DNA of 64,000 bases, taken from positions 15,365,102 to 15,429,101 of the forward strand of contig NC_092359.1 in the NCBI RefSeq assembly GCF_030848805.1. Reading direction: 5' to 3'. Positions 45,135 through 59,100 of this stretch are shown here, in pieces; position 1 is the stretch's first letter, and each line of letters opens with the position of its first letter. The translations under genes and the position numbers were made by a program. The notes below the pieces were generated by a model. The model made no database searches and was not told the DNA's origin. It saw nothing but the letters and a program-made list of their open reading frames with translations. This stretch comes from Temnothorax longispinosus (taxonomy: Eukaryota; Arthropoda; Insecta; Hymenoptera; Formicidae).

Positions 45135-46600
45135 GCTGGCGTGTTCGAGACTGTCGCGTATGATGTACTCGGGAAGGCGGGGGTCGAGGTGGTGCTGCTG
45201 TAAGTTTCAGTCTCGTCGGTGCGTCAACATAGGCCTCAAAGTGCAAACTCGGTATTGTTGGAGGTGGCTCTGATAGTTCCCGGGGGACCTTTTCTTGAAG
45301 AGTTCGTCGCTTTACACCGTGCCTGTGCTACGCGGTGACGCGCTTTTCGGACCTGAGGAAATCACCGCGAAGGGCGGGTGGTGGCTTCAGTGAAAGTATA
45401 ATGCTATAATCATCGTGGTCGGAAGGATGACAACATTGCGGCGGCCGACGCAGGTATAATGACGAGCGTTATGGATTAGCTCCAAGCCTTGGGGACGAAT
45501 GGAGTAGGCCCTGAGATAAAGATGTATCGGAGGACAGACACTACAGTAACGGTCCGTTGCTATGCGCGTAGCTCTACTAGATTGCGTCAGATATTGTACC
45601 CACTGTGCAGTAGCTATTAGGATCTTTATAAAGGAAGATAGTGGCCGGAGGTAATAGCTAAAGAGACCGTATACAATGGCGACATTATAGCTAATCTATT
45701 ACCAAGAACGTACAGATACTAGAGCTAGAGGGTCTGAGTCTCGAAAAAACTGAATAAAACGACATTCAGGCTGGGGCTATCGAGCGCGGAGTGAACAGAA
45801 CTGATACTCTAGAGTTCCAAAACGGCAGGAGGCTCTGACAGATTGCTGGAAGAAACCGTAGGATGCAGCAGTGCCGAAAGCGATGATCTAAGATCCACGA
45901 GCTGGTCGTTAGTGGTGTTTCTGTTCGGAAAGCGGGTCTGGCTCACGTTCCGTTAAACGACTTCTTTGAGATCCGTTGTTGGTCGGGGGTGGGTAGTCTG
46001 AGGGGGTCATTACATTCTTGGTCCTGCACATCTGAAAAGGAGGCGAAACGAGGTGTGCGAGCGCAGTACGCCTAAAGCTAACAACAAAAGACAAGACAAC
46101 GTGGGGGATCTTGGGTTTTGTTGGAGGTTGTCGCTGTGGCCCACTTCTTTTTTTTTTTCTTTTTTTTTTGCTTTTCTCTTTTTTCTTATTTTGTTTTTTT
46201 TTTTCTTTTTTGTGGCCCGGGGAGAACCGGCGCGAGGGCAGAGCGGGCGCAAAGGGGGAAGCCAGCGGCGAAGGGTAACGCCCGGACGCGACCGCAGCGA
46301 AGGACGCAGAAAGGGAGCCGCAACAGGCAGCCGCGCAAAAAGAGGAAACAGAAGAACCCGCACCCACAGAAAAAGAAGGACGCAGGCGAGGACAGAGCGG
46401 CAACGAACAAAGCGCAGAAACGAGACAAGAAAGGACAGCAAAACGCAACGGAAACAAGTACCAAGGAGCACCAGAGAGGGCACAGGAAGAGCAGAAAAAA
46501 ACCACGCCACGGACAACCACACGAAAAGCCAATCCGTATGTTCACGAAAAGAGGTTATCTTTTTAAAAAGAACCATAGCCCCCCCCCCCCCCCCCAAAAA
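45135..46600. other. degraded mirror of 46601-47857, likely not genuine DNA
   Basis: Short words match the reverse complement of the right side in the right order and at mirror positions. Examples are ggatgacaacattgcg (45425) against ggatgacaaaattgcg, acagacactacagtaacgg (45536) against acagacactacattacgg, and ggaagaaaccgtaggatg (45848) against ggaagaaaccgtagaatg. Overall similarity is perhaps 65-75 percent and falls toward the axis. Composition shifts to G/C-rich, then poly-T (46146-46213), then 46214-46532 with only two T in 319 bases, then 17 C at 46579-46595. Long frames here are composition artefacts. Confidence 0.75.
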
Positions 46601-47857
46601 CCGTTGTCGGTTAAGTATTGTACAGTAAATTTGATTATATGGATATTTTTCTGCAGAAATTTCTTTGACAAAAGAAATTTAATTATAAAAGAACAATTAT
46701 CTATCGATTCTAATTAATCAATTATCTTTTGCAGAGCGAACAGGAATGTCTGAGCGATAAAACATATGTACAAATAGAAGTTACATTACAGAAATGCGGT
46801 CAGACATGTAAGAGGCATAAGTATACCAAATGATAGCACCAGATATTGGATTTCAACATTTGAAGATCGAGTATGAAATAGAAAAGAAACAGCACGTCTC
46901 CACCGTTAACAATCACGAGCAACGAAAATCGCCAAAAGTCGGGCGTAATGGGTGTCCCACTGAAAATATTTTGTATAGTTTAAAAATATAAGCATATCCG
47001 TTGTCGGCTCGTCTCGTGATTCTCACGGATGTACTGAAGAGATGCAAAGTATATCCGATAAGAAGCTTCACGAGATGCGATAAGAAATTGTCGACAATAG
47101 TAACCACGAGTGAATAATAACGTTATTTTAACGTTACAGGCAGATCGGACGGCGAAGAAACAAGAGACCCTCTCGACGATCTGTTCGGAACTTGCCTGAC
47201 ATTCTACGGTTTCTTCCATCAATGTCAGATTAGCTCTGATCGTGGACATTAAGTTTTGTTCCTCTACGTCGATACCACAGCCTTAACTAGTACGTTACAT
47301 TATAGCAATAGCTATAATATAGAGTTACGTGTTAATTATATCATAGCTAAAGATATAATGTCGCAATTTTATAATGTATTTTAGCTATATTATAACTAGG
47401 GCCTATATATATATAAGTATATAATAGCTATGTTACAGCTAGGGTTAAAATAGTAGAGTATCTTATAGAGCCGATATCTAGCAACGACCGTAATGTAGTG
47501 TCTGTTACGACTACATTATAACTAGGGCTCTATATACATCCCTCAAAGGGAGCGACTAATAAAAGATTAGTCAATCAAGGCTGCCGACGCAATTTTGTCA
47601 TCCTCTTACGACCGATATATCGCCATTTAAATGAAAAAACTACGCCATTTCTCAGACGGATTTTCCCTAAGCGTCAGAAAAGAGGGTACAGAGTAACAGC
47701 ACAGGCACAGTGTACGAAGAGACTTTAAGATAAAGGATTACTATCGACAATCCCAAAATACCGCGTTTGCATTTTGAGATTAATGTTGCGCACATGATCC
47801 CTGAAAATTTAAAGCTACCATCGAAAACGAATTGTAATCTGCATTCATAGCATAGTT
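46601..47857. other. axis-proximal part of the right side
   Basis: Ordinary AT-rich sequence, in contrast to its mirror. Between 47290 and 47530 there are irregular repeats of ttatagctat and taactagggc words. One possible exon lies at 47140-47252. Confidence 0.6.
47140..47252 (+). CDS. possible terminal exon, unrecognised
   Basis: After the acceptor acgttacag the frame RSDGEETRDPLDDLFGTCLT continues to a stop TAA at 47250-47252, about 36 residues. The peptide is protein-like, but nothing upstream is recognised, and a minus-strand frame overlaps it. Confidence 0.25.
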
Positions 47858-48439
47858 CCGGGAAATATTAGACGAGTAGATCAATATTTATATATTTGCG
47901 GCGCTTACACCAGTCGCACTTTAACCGCATAGATTTGGCCCCTTTCTTTGGAAGAGAAAACTGGCTTGATTGTTGAAAAACTAGCGCCGACACATTTTAT
48001 ACGTTCGTCAGCGCAAATTCCGTTCATCGCAATCGCGCGTGAGAAACGTTCATCGCTGATCACAGCGCGAACGTTCGCAAACGTATAATCTGTCGCCGCG
48101 CTCTCGCTCCACTCTAGAGATGCGGAAAGGAAGAATGACGAAAATCAATGTCACGTCTTTGCGACGTGTGCTTATAGAGCGAACAGTTGAAAGAAAAACG
48201 CAACCAAAATTGTTCGATAAATCGGGCACTAAACGAATTTTCCCTTCCACGTCTCGGACGGGATTTTTCCACGCACGAGCTAGCTATTCAACGCGAAACT
48301 ATCTATCATCCCGCGCATCCTAAAGTATTATTTATTCTCGCGCTCGGATACAAGGGATGAAATTATGCAAGACCTCCTTAGTCGCGTAGCGATTCGAAAT
48401 AAACTTAAACAATATCGAAATCCATGCGTCACGTGTCCG

Positions 48440-49060
48440 AGAAGAGAAACTCGCTCTCGGATAGCCAGTACTTCCAGAAATCGGAGGGTACGGTATGCAA
48501 GTCGGAGTTGGCCGGTTCCGGCAGATCCCTCACTGCCGCTGTTTCCGATGCCGGTAGGAGCGATTTGTCGTGCTGCTGTCCTATTTTTAACTCGATCTTT
48601 CCTCTTGACCGTTCGCAAAAGCACCCCGGTCCTCGGCAGTTTCGTCGTTCTGCTATTCATATGAATTACAGCTGTGGCCGGTGCCTACGCCACTTTATCG
48701 GACTTACGTAGCTTTACGCTGAACCGAAACGGCGGCTTGTACACCACCTGAAGCCTCGCACGTTCCTTCCTGGCGAGGGAATTCGACGAGTTCTTCAGTT
48801 CCGCACCCTTCCGGTTTCCGCACCATGACTCGAGTGGATGTCAACGCCTGTTGCCATTGCCTCGACACCGGCACTCTGGACACCACTGCTCCTCCGCTAA
48901 CCGTCAGACCCACCGGGGTCGACTTGCTTTTCGGCAAACGATTGACGTTGGTCCGTGCACCGATTTCTGGTCGGCATTGCGAAGATGCCAATAACCAAGA
49001 GCGCACCTTGCTTTTAAGATCAGCGTTTGTTTCTGGTTCCTTATCCGTTTGCATTGCCGA
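48440..49060 (-). pseudogene. mirror copy of the basic-protein ORF, frame broken
   Basis: Matches 43938-44546 but carries several small insertions, for example near 48480, 48530 and 48585. The reading frame is split into pieces although the peptide blocks (KLPRTGVLLRTVKRKDRV) remain recognisable. Confidence 0.6.
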
Positions 49061-49384
49061 AGGGGTGAAATGGGAGGTCTTACCCCACCCGTCGTATTCA
49101 CCAGACATTGCCCCTTCAGACTATCATTTGTTCCGGTCGATGCAGTCGGCACTTACTGGAGAGCGCTTTACTTCAAATGACAGCATACAAAAATGGGTCG
49201 ATGACTGGATCTCATCGAAAGAAATAGAATTCTTCGCTCGAGGAATCCGTTTATTGCCTGAAAGATGGGCGAAGGTCGTCGCTTCAGATGGAATCTATTT
49301 GGAATAAAATTATTTAATATCATCATATTCAAACTATGCTTTTTTTCTACATAAAAAACGATTAAAACTTATTCCCATACCCAC
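49040..49384 (+). mobile_element. mariner transposase fragment (right arm)
   Basis: Mirror of 43603-43945, with the same SPDIAPSDYHLF motif and terminus. It ends in frame at TAA near 49307. Confidence 0.85.
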
Positions 49385-49853
49385 AGTTTTCTCAGCTAAT
49401 AAATCTGCATAAAAATATCACTTAATATATGTAAAGCTTGTGCAGTTATTTATTTATTTATTTGTGTTAAAAGTTCAGGCCTGTGAAATAAAAAAATAAA
49501 AGACTGAATAAATACTTTTTTTTTACCTGCACTCTCCGTTTTAATGTCTGACTTGGCATTGTTTTCTTCTTTTATATCCGAGTTACCACTCGTTAACGCG
49601 CGTCTAAAAGTATATGACTGTCCTTTGAATTCGAGCCTTCCTTCTTGCTGATAATCCTGGATTCATCAGAATGCGTGCTATCTTCTTCCAAAATTTTCAT
49701 CAATTCCGAATCAGAAGCGATTAATTTTTCATCTTGATCGTCTTTCACAGACAGCTTGATATCTGCCTTCGTCTCGACACGTCGCGGAATCTCCGAATTT
49801 GTATCGGTAAAACTCGCCGCTTTAGTTCTTTCCATCACTGGTACCGGTTCCAT
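49385..49853 (-). pseudogene. acidic-protein gene copy (right arm)
   Basis: Mirror of 43134-43602, with ATG at 49853 (minus strand). It carries the same two-base insertion and the same mariner interruption. Confidence 0.65.
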
Positions 49854-50163
49854 GTCTGTCACAGTAACCAAAAAGGAGAGTTAAGGAACTAGAAATTTTA
49901 GATCGCATAGACCGTGAAAATAGTCGGCCGAGCTCGTGCGAAGAATTACAAGGTAAATATACGGCGGTGCAGTATAAATCCTGGGAAATTTAACTCGTGG
50001 TTCTGTTCGTCATATTTACGTTTGATCCCGACGACGATGGTTATATCAATCGTTCCATGGATAAACACTAGGCAAATAAAAAAAAGAAAACATCTTGCAT
50101 GGTTTTCCAAATCTTAATAATTATCCCGAATCATACTGCCCGTAAAAAGTGTGTTCGCGGAGC

Positions 50164-50520
50164 GCGCAATTTAAGGTTTTTGGAGAGGGCAATTGGAGTC
50201 ATACTATAAACGATTGGGACTTATTGTTTGCGCAGGGTTCTGCTGTAAATGCCTTGAAAAGAGTGCTTCTGTCGTTTGGAGAAAAAATTGAAAAAGAACT
50301 GCAGAGAAGGATTAGTCCTAAACAAACTAACGACGTGCAATGAGATGCACAGTCATTGGATGAGCAGATTTCAGAAAAATCAAATGTTTCAGGTAACACA
50401 TTCGGTTCTGCAATGCAATTGAGAAATCATTGTTAACAAACGTTTTAAAATATTTGATGTGACGCATGGTAACGAGTATTTACCAGTCTATCGAGTATTT
50501 ACGAGTATCTATCAGTAAAC
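50164..50520 (+). pseudogene. Rad52-like fragment, A fused to C (right arm)
   Basis: Mirror of the fragment at 42.4-42.8 kb, with the same early stop after TNDVQ at 50341-50343. Confidence 0.75.
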
Positions 50521-52401
50521 TTGATTTAAATAAAAATTGAGATCTGTTAATAACAGATTTGTAGGAAATAAGTACAGAAATATGAGTAAAGTGTAGACAG
50601 TTTTCAAAAAAGTTTTCCTTAAAGTATTTTGTAATGTTTAATTTTTCTCTTAATTGTTTAATTGTTCAGCGCTCTGGAAGAAGATACATACCTTTTCCAT
50701 TTTTAATGATTTTATATGATATATATTGTTTATAATATAGACGAAGTGTGTTAAGGATACTTTATTGATTTTAAAGAAAAGTTACTATTGTAATTCTAAA
50801 TAAGAACTTACAGAGAAATTACAAATCTTTCAAGATTGAGTTTTTGCAGTTTTATTATAAATGTTGTCTATCTTTATATCGTTCTCAGCTTCTCCGTTAT
50901 TGTAAAACTTAATGTATAAGCAATATTAAATTATATATAGGTAACTCTCAAATAACACGATTAATTGGTTTCGTGTTATTGAAAACTGCAGTTCTCTCAA
51001 GACTCCAGATCTATATGAAATTGGGCATTTGGTTTTAAGGGATTATTTGAAATAGCTTAACGTTATTACATATTTTTAGTTTTATGAAAAAGACGTTAAT
51101 CGAAGTATTGAGCAAGACTTGCCATTACATAGCTCAATATCACATTCGACATACCTTTTTATTTATTTTTAAATATGGTATACTTAAGGTAATACTTAAA
51201 GGTAACCAAAGGTATATTAAAAAGGCACATCGATTGACCGAGTTACGTATAAACGGCAAATTTTGCTCGATATTTGCTGTCAATTTTCTTATAGTACTTC
51301 CGTGCATATTCTCGCTCGCTGTTTTTAACCATAGCCTGGTATGCTGTTAGATTATGTTAGACAAATTTTGCGCGGTTTTTGGCGCCAATTTTCTTTTATT
51401 TTGTGAGAACAGAAGTTTTGCAAACGAAACTCAAGCTTAACGAGGACATGAATGGCGTCAGTTTTGATGCAAAATTCTAGAGAAATTAGTAGGGGAGACC
51501 GGGGCTATTCGTGACACTGCTGAAATTTTGTCGCTGGCCTAACTTTAAAATGCTTGCTGCTGGAAATCTGTAATATCAATCACAGTTGTCTCTTAGTGTC
51601 CTCTAGATACCAACAGAATGGCATTTGCGTATCAACCATTTTTCTCTCTCAGTAGCAGAAAGTTTGATTTCAAGTGCTCAAAGTAAAATTTTTCAAATCC
51701 CGAAAATTTGTTTTCTCGCCGAATAAAATAATAAGAGATCCGAAACGGTAAGTTGTATTCAGTCACACAACTTTACTAACTCATAATGCTGAGTAGACTT
51801 TTATGGTATTCATTTCTTATCTGTAAGTCACGGATCATGAATGAGAAAAAACCACACCATGGGCTTTCGTGACACAAGCATCATCGGGACAACAACCAAA
51901 AAAAACCACGGAATAAGCGGTTCAAATGAAGAACCAGTTCGCCGTGGGCCGTGGACTCCTTCGAGAAGTGGTTTCCCGTAATCGAATGTAAGCGATGCCG
52001 CGATGAGGGCGATTAATGGAATAAACGTTACTTTTTTCCTCATAATTTTGTATACATATAATATGTAAATTCTGACAAATAAAGGCTTTTTCAAAGTATA
52101 AAGTAGATAAAAATCTGCAAAACGAAAACAATCATATAAATCATATGTCATATGTTTCAATCAGAGAAAGTGTTACGCATTACGCCGTGGCCTGTCACGA
52201 ATTACCCCGGCCCCCGAGGCATTCGTGACACATTGCAGCCGCTCACCTGGCAATCAGCCCCCCACTGCAGCACCACCGAGGGTCACGATATCCCCGAGGA
52301 TGGCGGCGGCCCTCAAGGACGTCTTCCACCTAAATCAAGACGTCTGGGCGACGAAACCGCGCCCGGTAGGAGGGCCGGTGCTGAGGTTCCAGCGAGAACG
52401 A

Positions 52402-54160
52402 GAACTTTTTCACATTCAATAACGTTATATACAAGCAAACCCATGGATCACTAATGGGATCACCTCTTTCCCCAATAATTGCTGATGTGGTCATGCAGGA
52501 CTTGGAACAAAAAACGTTAAATTCTTTAAATGTACGTTTATCTATTTATCGCAGATATGTTGATGACATATTTACGTCCGCCCCGTTGAACAAGATTGAT
52601 TTTATCCTGGATACTTTTAACAGCTATCATGAACGCCTAAAATTCACTTTAGAATACGAGAATAACCGTTGTCTTAGTTTCTTAGATTTGTCGCTGCAGG
52701 TAGTAGATCACACCATACAAATCGACTGGTTTCACAAGAAAACGTTCTTGGGTAGATACTTGTCATTTTCTTCAAATCATCCTATTTGCCATAAAATAGG
52801 CTCTATCTACAGTTTAGTTGACAGAGCAATTTTGTTATCTCACCCTATATATCACAAGAATAATTTAGAAATGGTCATCGAAATATTACTGGACAATGGT
52901 TATCCTCTCAATTTAATTTTTAAAAAAATAAACACCAGGCTCGACAATCTGATTAATGGTAAACTCAGAAACAATGTAAACAACTCGATAGATTCGAGCG
53001 ATGTTAATAGGAAATTTATAGTGATCCCATTTGTCAACAACATATCTGAAAAAGCAACATTATTATTCAATAGAAAGGAACACATAATTGGCTATAGATG
53101 CCTTAATAAATTAAGTAGCATAATCAAAGCACAAAAAGATAAGAACTCATTAGCTACTAATAGTAATGTTGTATATAAGATTGCATGTAAAGATTGTGAG
53201 GCTTCTTACGTGGGACAGACAAAGCGGCAATTAAGAACTATAATTAAACGAAACATAAAAATAATATAAAAATGGACCCCATCCAGACACGCGGTCATTT
53301 CCGAACATATTAAAGAATTTAATCATTCTTTCGAATTGGGACAACGTCAAAATAATGGATACGGAACCTAACTATTATAAAAAACTTTCTCGGAAATGCT
53401 ACCTATTAAAAGAAACAAAAAAATGGCATTAATTTGAACAAGGACACAGAATATCTGGATGAGTCATATTACAGTATTCTTTGCGAACTCACCGACATCC
53501 AACTATTTATTATTTCGATGACTAACCTTCGCCGTTACCTAATGAGAATGCTTGTCATTATTATTTGAGACGTAAAAGAGCGAACATCGATCACGAGAGC
53601 ACTTAGTTTCGGACCACGACGCAATTCTTTAATTTGTAAGTCCATACTTAACAATCACATAGACTTTATCCCACTATTGAGACATCAAATTTCAGAACGT
53701 TTGTTAAACTGACTACAACGTTGATGGACTTAAGATTTCTGCCTTTTAACTTCTGACTTGGTTCGTTTTCGCCAATCAACAAAAAATAGATCATGGACTC
53801 TTCTTTGACTGCATACTTGCGAAATAACTATAGATATTCACATATATATAATTTTACATTTTACAATAGACTCACAGATATTTATTTATATACAATTTTA
53901 TTATTCATATACAAGGTTTAATATTCGAATGCTCTCATGTGAGATGTGACTCCAGACGGCTTTGTCATTTACTATCGAGAAATGACTACTTTTTATTTAT
54001 TGCTTTTTTACTGTATTAATTTATTTATTTTTACTGTATTACTTTTAACAGTTAATTTTCACTTTGCGCGACTCTATGTAATTTTTAATTTAAAACGGCT
54101 GAAGAAGAACTTCTGTGCTGGTTGAAACGTTCCGTTTGTATAATAAGTTCATGTTTATTA
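52402..54160 (+). mobile_element. Penelope-like retroelement (right copy)
   Basis: A frame of 271 residues at 52454-53269 contains GSPLSPIIADVV, RYVDDIF and the start of the GIY-YIG region (CKDCEASYVGQTKRQL). It then leaves frame where the left copy continues. Upstream, TFNNVIYKQTHGS in another frame shows the reverse transcriptase began earlier and is cut at about 52402. The hammerhead-like motif lies at about 54097-54135. This copy has more indels than its mirror at 53260-53420. Confidence 0.85.
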
Positions 54161-55204
54161 AATTTACTTTAAATTGACATCTCCGTGTTTGCTCGATTGT
54201 TGGCCTCTATTCCTATTTATTTTGACAGACGAGCGTTTCTTATTTATTTATCTTTTGAACATTATTATCATAACGCGCATTCGGCTGGATAACCTATAGC
54301 GGGATGAAAGCATAACACACCTGATAAATTCATAATCATACATTAACACGAGATGCAAGACATTCGATGCCGAGCGGTAGAATGGATGAATGTCGTAACA
54401 TACGTAAAAAAATTATAGTATTTGACAGATCCAATTGAACCGACCCAAGTGTTACGAATGAAAAATAATTAGCTTCTCAGCGAGATACGCGATTCGAGTT
54501 TGTGGATCACAGCTTAAACTTCTGCCTTTCAGCTTGTATCTGTATTATATAAATTCAAGGTAAATTTTAATCAACATAAATTGTAGTAATATATAAATTA
54601 TATTAAATTTTTTCTTCTATTCTGTATTCTCACGTAGTTTAGGTGAAAGTAAATTAACTCACTAGTCCAAGAACCCAATAAAAAAATCAAAATCGGAAAA
54701 GAGAATACAGCGGTTTAAAAAATCAAGGATTTGACCAAAAAAGAAGAGATCGAAGATAATAATTTGTTTGCTAAACTTAACATGTTTGCTCCCGATCGAA
54801 TTAATGAAGTAGTATATCCAGTCTGTCAAATAATCAAAATAATAAGAGATTTTATGTATTAAATTAAGATCATTTTATTGAACTCAAATCAGCCAAAACC
54901 TGTTTTCGGATTTAATAGGTTTATTCCTTTTCGAAGAACTTTTGGAACTGATGCACACAAGTGCACGGTTTTAAGTTAAAGTGAGACAAGTATATTTTGT
55001 TCACTAACTTAGCACCATTGCGTGCACGTGTGTTTGTACTTCGGGAGGTTCTTCGAAAAATAAACAGACAAATGAGAGGCCTGGGGGTTTGCTCTTTGCA
55101 CCTGAATTGACTGTACTAGTTCACAGTTTATCTTTTTCCCTCCAATGTGGAGTAAAAGAGATAAACTCTGAACTAGTGCAGTCAGTTCAAATGTAGAGAA
55201 TGGT

Positions 55205-55385
55205 TGCTACGGCTGCGTTCGGGGAGCGCGCTATTAGCGCTATCCCAGCCGGAACGCCGACATCTATAGACGTCGAAAAGACGCTAGCATTCCGGCTGGG
55301 ATTGAATCATTTTGTCTTTATCGCTCATCAGGTGTAAAACAAGAATAGAATAAGCAATAGCGCTAATAGCGCGCTCCCCGAATCC
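55205..55385. repeat. GC-rich double hairpin MITE (right arm)
   Basis: Mirror of 37645-37822, with the same cggggagcgcgctattagcg ends and internal gacgtc palindrome. Confidence 0.7.
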
Positions 55386-56152
55386 AGCCTACGTGTGGCC
55401 TACTCGGCACTCGCTACTTGAGAGGGACATTGTCGCGGGAGAATACTGTTTGCCGATTGCCGATTGGTCATTTCGAATTGCATTGGCCGCGTTCAGCAGG
55501 CAAAACTGTTGAGTATCATCTTATCAACACGCTACGCTGATTTGCTCGGTCTAAAAGTAGCCAATCACGTTCGATCGCTACTGATCGGTTTGTTCTACTG
55601 AACGCGCCATTTTGGCCCATTTATCAGCGGTTTCATCGTGATTGTCGATTTCGTCGCGTGTGACAATAACCTTCTCCTAACATTTCGCCGTTTTTTGCGA
55701 CACGTGAACCCTGAAACGAACATCGAGCGCGACGTCGCGTCGAGTCGAAATCCATCGCCATTTATAGCGTCCATCGATCCGCGTGGTCGTCGATCGTACG
55801 CGCGTTTCCCTAAACGCGATAAAGACTACCCGTGAGCTATTCTTACGTACGTACACAAGCCATTGATGCACCGTTTCTCGATTTTGAACGCTCACGTGTC
55901 TCGAGCTAACTCGGTTAACTACAAATTTTTTTCAGCCGTATTGTCCTCTGTAAAGAGGCAGGAGCCGGTAACCAAAAAGGAAAGTTAAGGAACTAGAAAT
56001 TTAGATCGCATAGATCGTGAAAATAGTCGGCCCGAGCTCGTGCGGAGAATTACAAGGTAAATATACGGCGGTGCAGTATAATTCCTGAGGTAGAAATATT
56101 TCCGCCAGGGATGGAAAGTAATCTATCTCTCGGCCAAAGGTGATGTAAAAAT

Positions 56153-59100
56153 ATGGATGTTTTCGCTTTTCAGTTCGCTGCAAAACAAGCTATGGCGGAG
56201 AATGAGCACAAGCCTGAGAAGGCAGTACCCTGTTGTTCAACAGTGGAACATCCTAAATTAATCTCATTGTCAGAAGAACGTCGTAATTTAATCTCAGTGG
56301 CCAATAAGGTTTTCGGAGAGGGCAAATGGAGTCATACTGTTGTCAAACAAAGATTAGGTACATATCTGCGTCATGCTGATTGAATAAATATGAATAGTCA
56401 GGTCTATAGAAATAAGAAATAAACTCGTGAATTTGTTGCAGATTTCCACAATGTAGATTCCAACAAAGTAGATTTCGATGATGAACATATCGACGATGAG
56501 ATAAATGCTCGAAAGAAATACCGTACTAAATACATCAGTTACATCAAGATCCAGCTTGAGAATGGAAACTGTTACGAAGACGATGGTTTTTACATTGCAA
56601 AGGAATCTACAAAAGGCTTGTCGATACAAAACGCCAGAATTGTATGCGTCTGTCACTTGGAAACAATAAGTAGCGTATTCTATATTTTGGTTGAATAATT
56701 CAGACATTTTTGTTTGCGCAGGGTTCTGCTGTAAATGCTTTGAAAAAAGTTCTCCTGTCGTTTGGAGACACAGTAGAAAGAGAACTGCAACAGCTGCAAA
56801 GACAGATTAGTTCTGAACAAGGTAACTATGATACAAAGAGATGTGATACAGTTATTGGGTACGCAAATTTCAGAAAAATTAAATGTTTCAGTCAACACGT
56901 TCGCTGCCGGAGAACCGATGGATTTAGCAATAAATTTTCATGATTTAATCTCCGTAGCCAATAAAGTTTTTGGAGAGGGCAAGTGGAATCATACTGTAGT
57001 CCGCCAATCCTTAGGTATATTTGTCATCAGCTGCATAAATTCTTATAAGTGTTAAAATAGGCAGATCTGTGTAAAAATAAGCTCGCGGATTTGTTACAGA
57101 TTTCGATAATGACATAAATTCCGCTAGTACAGGACGTATACATTGTGCTGGCTGCGTCAGTTACGTTAAGATCCAGCTTGAGAATGGAAACTTTCACGAG
57201 GATATTGGTTATATCGACGCAGACGAAGGCTTGTCAATACAGACAGTTAGAATTGTATGTCAGTCACTTGGAAAGAATAAGCAGTGCATTTTATAGTTTG
57301 GCTGAATGATTAACTGACATTTTTGTTTGCACAGGGCTCTGCTATAAATGGTTTATTTAGAGTTCTCCTGTCATTTGGAGACAAAGTAGAAAGAGAGCTG
57401 AAACAACTACGAAGACAGATTGGTTCTGAACGAGGTAACTATGATACAAAGAGATGTGATACAGTTATTGGGTACGCAAATTTCAGAAAAATTAAATGTT
57501 TTAGTCAACACGTTCACTGCCCCAGAACCGATGGATTCAGCAATAAACTTTCATGATTTAATCTCAGTAGCCAATAAAGTTTTTGGAGAGGGCAAGTGGA
57601 ATCATACTGTAGTCCGCCAAACCTTAGGTATATCTGTCATCAGCTGCATAAATTCTTATAAGTGTTAATAGTCAGGTGTATATAAAAATAAGTTTGCAAA
57701 TTTTTACAGATTCCTATCGGTTTGATTCTGACGACAAAAATTCCGACGATGAATATTTCGACGATTTAAGTAAAGATAAGATAAATTTTCGAAATAAAAA
57801 CTGTGCTGGCTGCGTCAGTTACGTTAAGATCCAGCTTGAGAATGGAAACTTTCACGAGGATATTGGTTATATCAACGCAGACGAATTTACAGAAGACTTG
57901 TTGATGCAAAACGTCAGAATTGTATGCGTTTGTTACTTGAAAACAATAAGCAGTGCATTTTATATTTTGGCTGAACGATTAAGACATTTTTGTTTGCACA
58001 GGGTTCTGCTGTAAATGCTTTGAAAAGAGTTCTCCTGTCGTTTGGAGACAAAGTGAAAAGAGAGTTGCAACAGCTACGAAGACAGATTAGTTTCTGATCA
58101 AGGTAACTATGTACAAAGAGATGTGTTACAGTCATTGAGTAAGCAGATTTCAGAAAAATCAAATGTTTCAGTCAACACGTTTGATACCGCAAAATCGATG
58201 GATTTAGAAACGAATTTTCTTGATTTAATCTCAGCGGCCAATACAGTTTTTGGAGAGGGCAAATGGAATCATACTGTAGTCAGCCAAACCTTAGGTACAT
58301 CTGTTATTAGCTGAATAAATCCTCATAAGCGCGCATAGTTCAATCTAAAATAAGCTCGCGAATTTTTTATAGATTTCCAGGTATATATTGTGGTAGTATA
58401 AATCAAGGTAAATATAAACGCGCTGGCTGTGTCCGTTCTGTTAAGGTCCAGCTTGAGAATGGAAACTTCACGAGGATGTTGGTTATTTCTACGCAGAGGA
58501 ACTTACACAAGACTTGTTGATATATAGCGCTAGAATTGTATGTGTGTCAGTCACTTAAAAAAAAAATAAGTAGTATGTTTTATATTTTGGTTGAACAATT
58601 AAGGTATTTTGTTTGTGCAGGGTTCTGCTGTAAATGCTTTAAGAAGAGTTCTTCTGTCGTTTGGAGACAAAGTGGAAAGAGAGTTGCAACAGCTAAAAAG
58701 ACAGATTAGTTCTGATCAAGGTAACTATGTACAAAGAGATGTGTTACAGTCATTGGGTAAGCAGATTTCAAAAAAATCAAGTGCTTTAGTCAGCATATTT
58801 ACTACCACAGAACCGATGGATTTAGCAGCGGATTTTCCTGATTTAATCTCTGCGGCCAATAAAGTTTTTGGAGAGGGCAAATGGAATCATACTGTGATCT
58901 GCCAAACCTTAGGTACATCTGTTACATTAACTGAATAAATTCTCATAAGTGTGAATAGTCAGATCTATTGAACTAAGTTCTGCGAATTTGTTATAGATTT
59001 CGATTATGAAGATGTAATTTACGATGTAGATTCCGACGATAAAATTCACAATGAGGTAAATGTGCGAAATAAACATCACGTTGCTGGCTGCGTCAGTGTT

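Noticed and set aside
45909..46717. Several long overlapping ORFs on both strands (up to about 207 codons)
   Set aside because: They arise from the T-depleted and poly-T composition near the axis, overlap each other in all frames and encode only low-complexity basic or hydrophobic peptides.
48120..48323. ORF beginning MRKGRMTKINVTSL, present in both arms
   Set aside because: Short, without splice context, and different in its C-terminal half between the arms because of indels.
56722..57014. Calling C1A2 a plain pseudogene exon
   Set aside because: The surrounding exons are intact, and a GT-AG bordered 51/52-nt segment could restore the frame, so it is kept as part of the gene and flagged.
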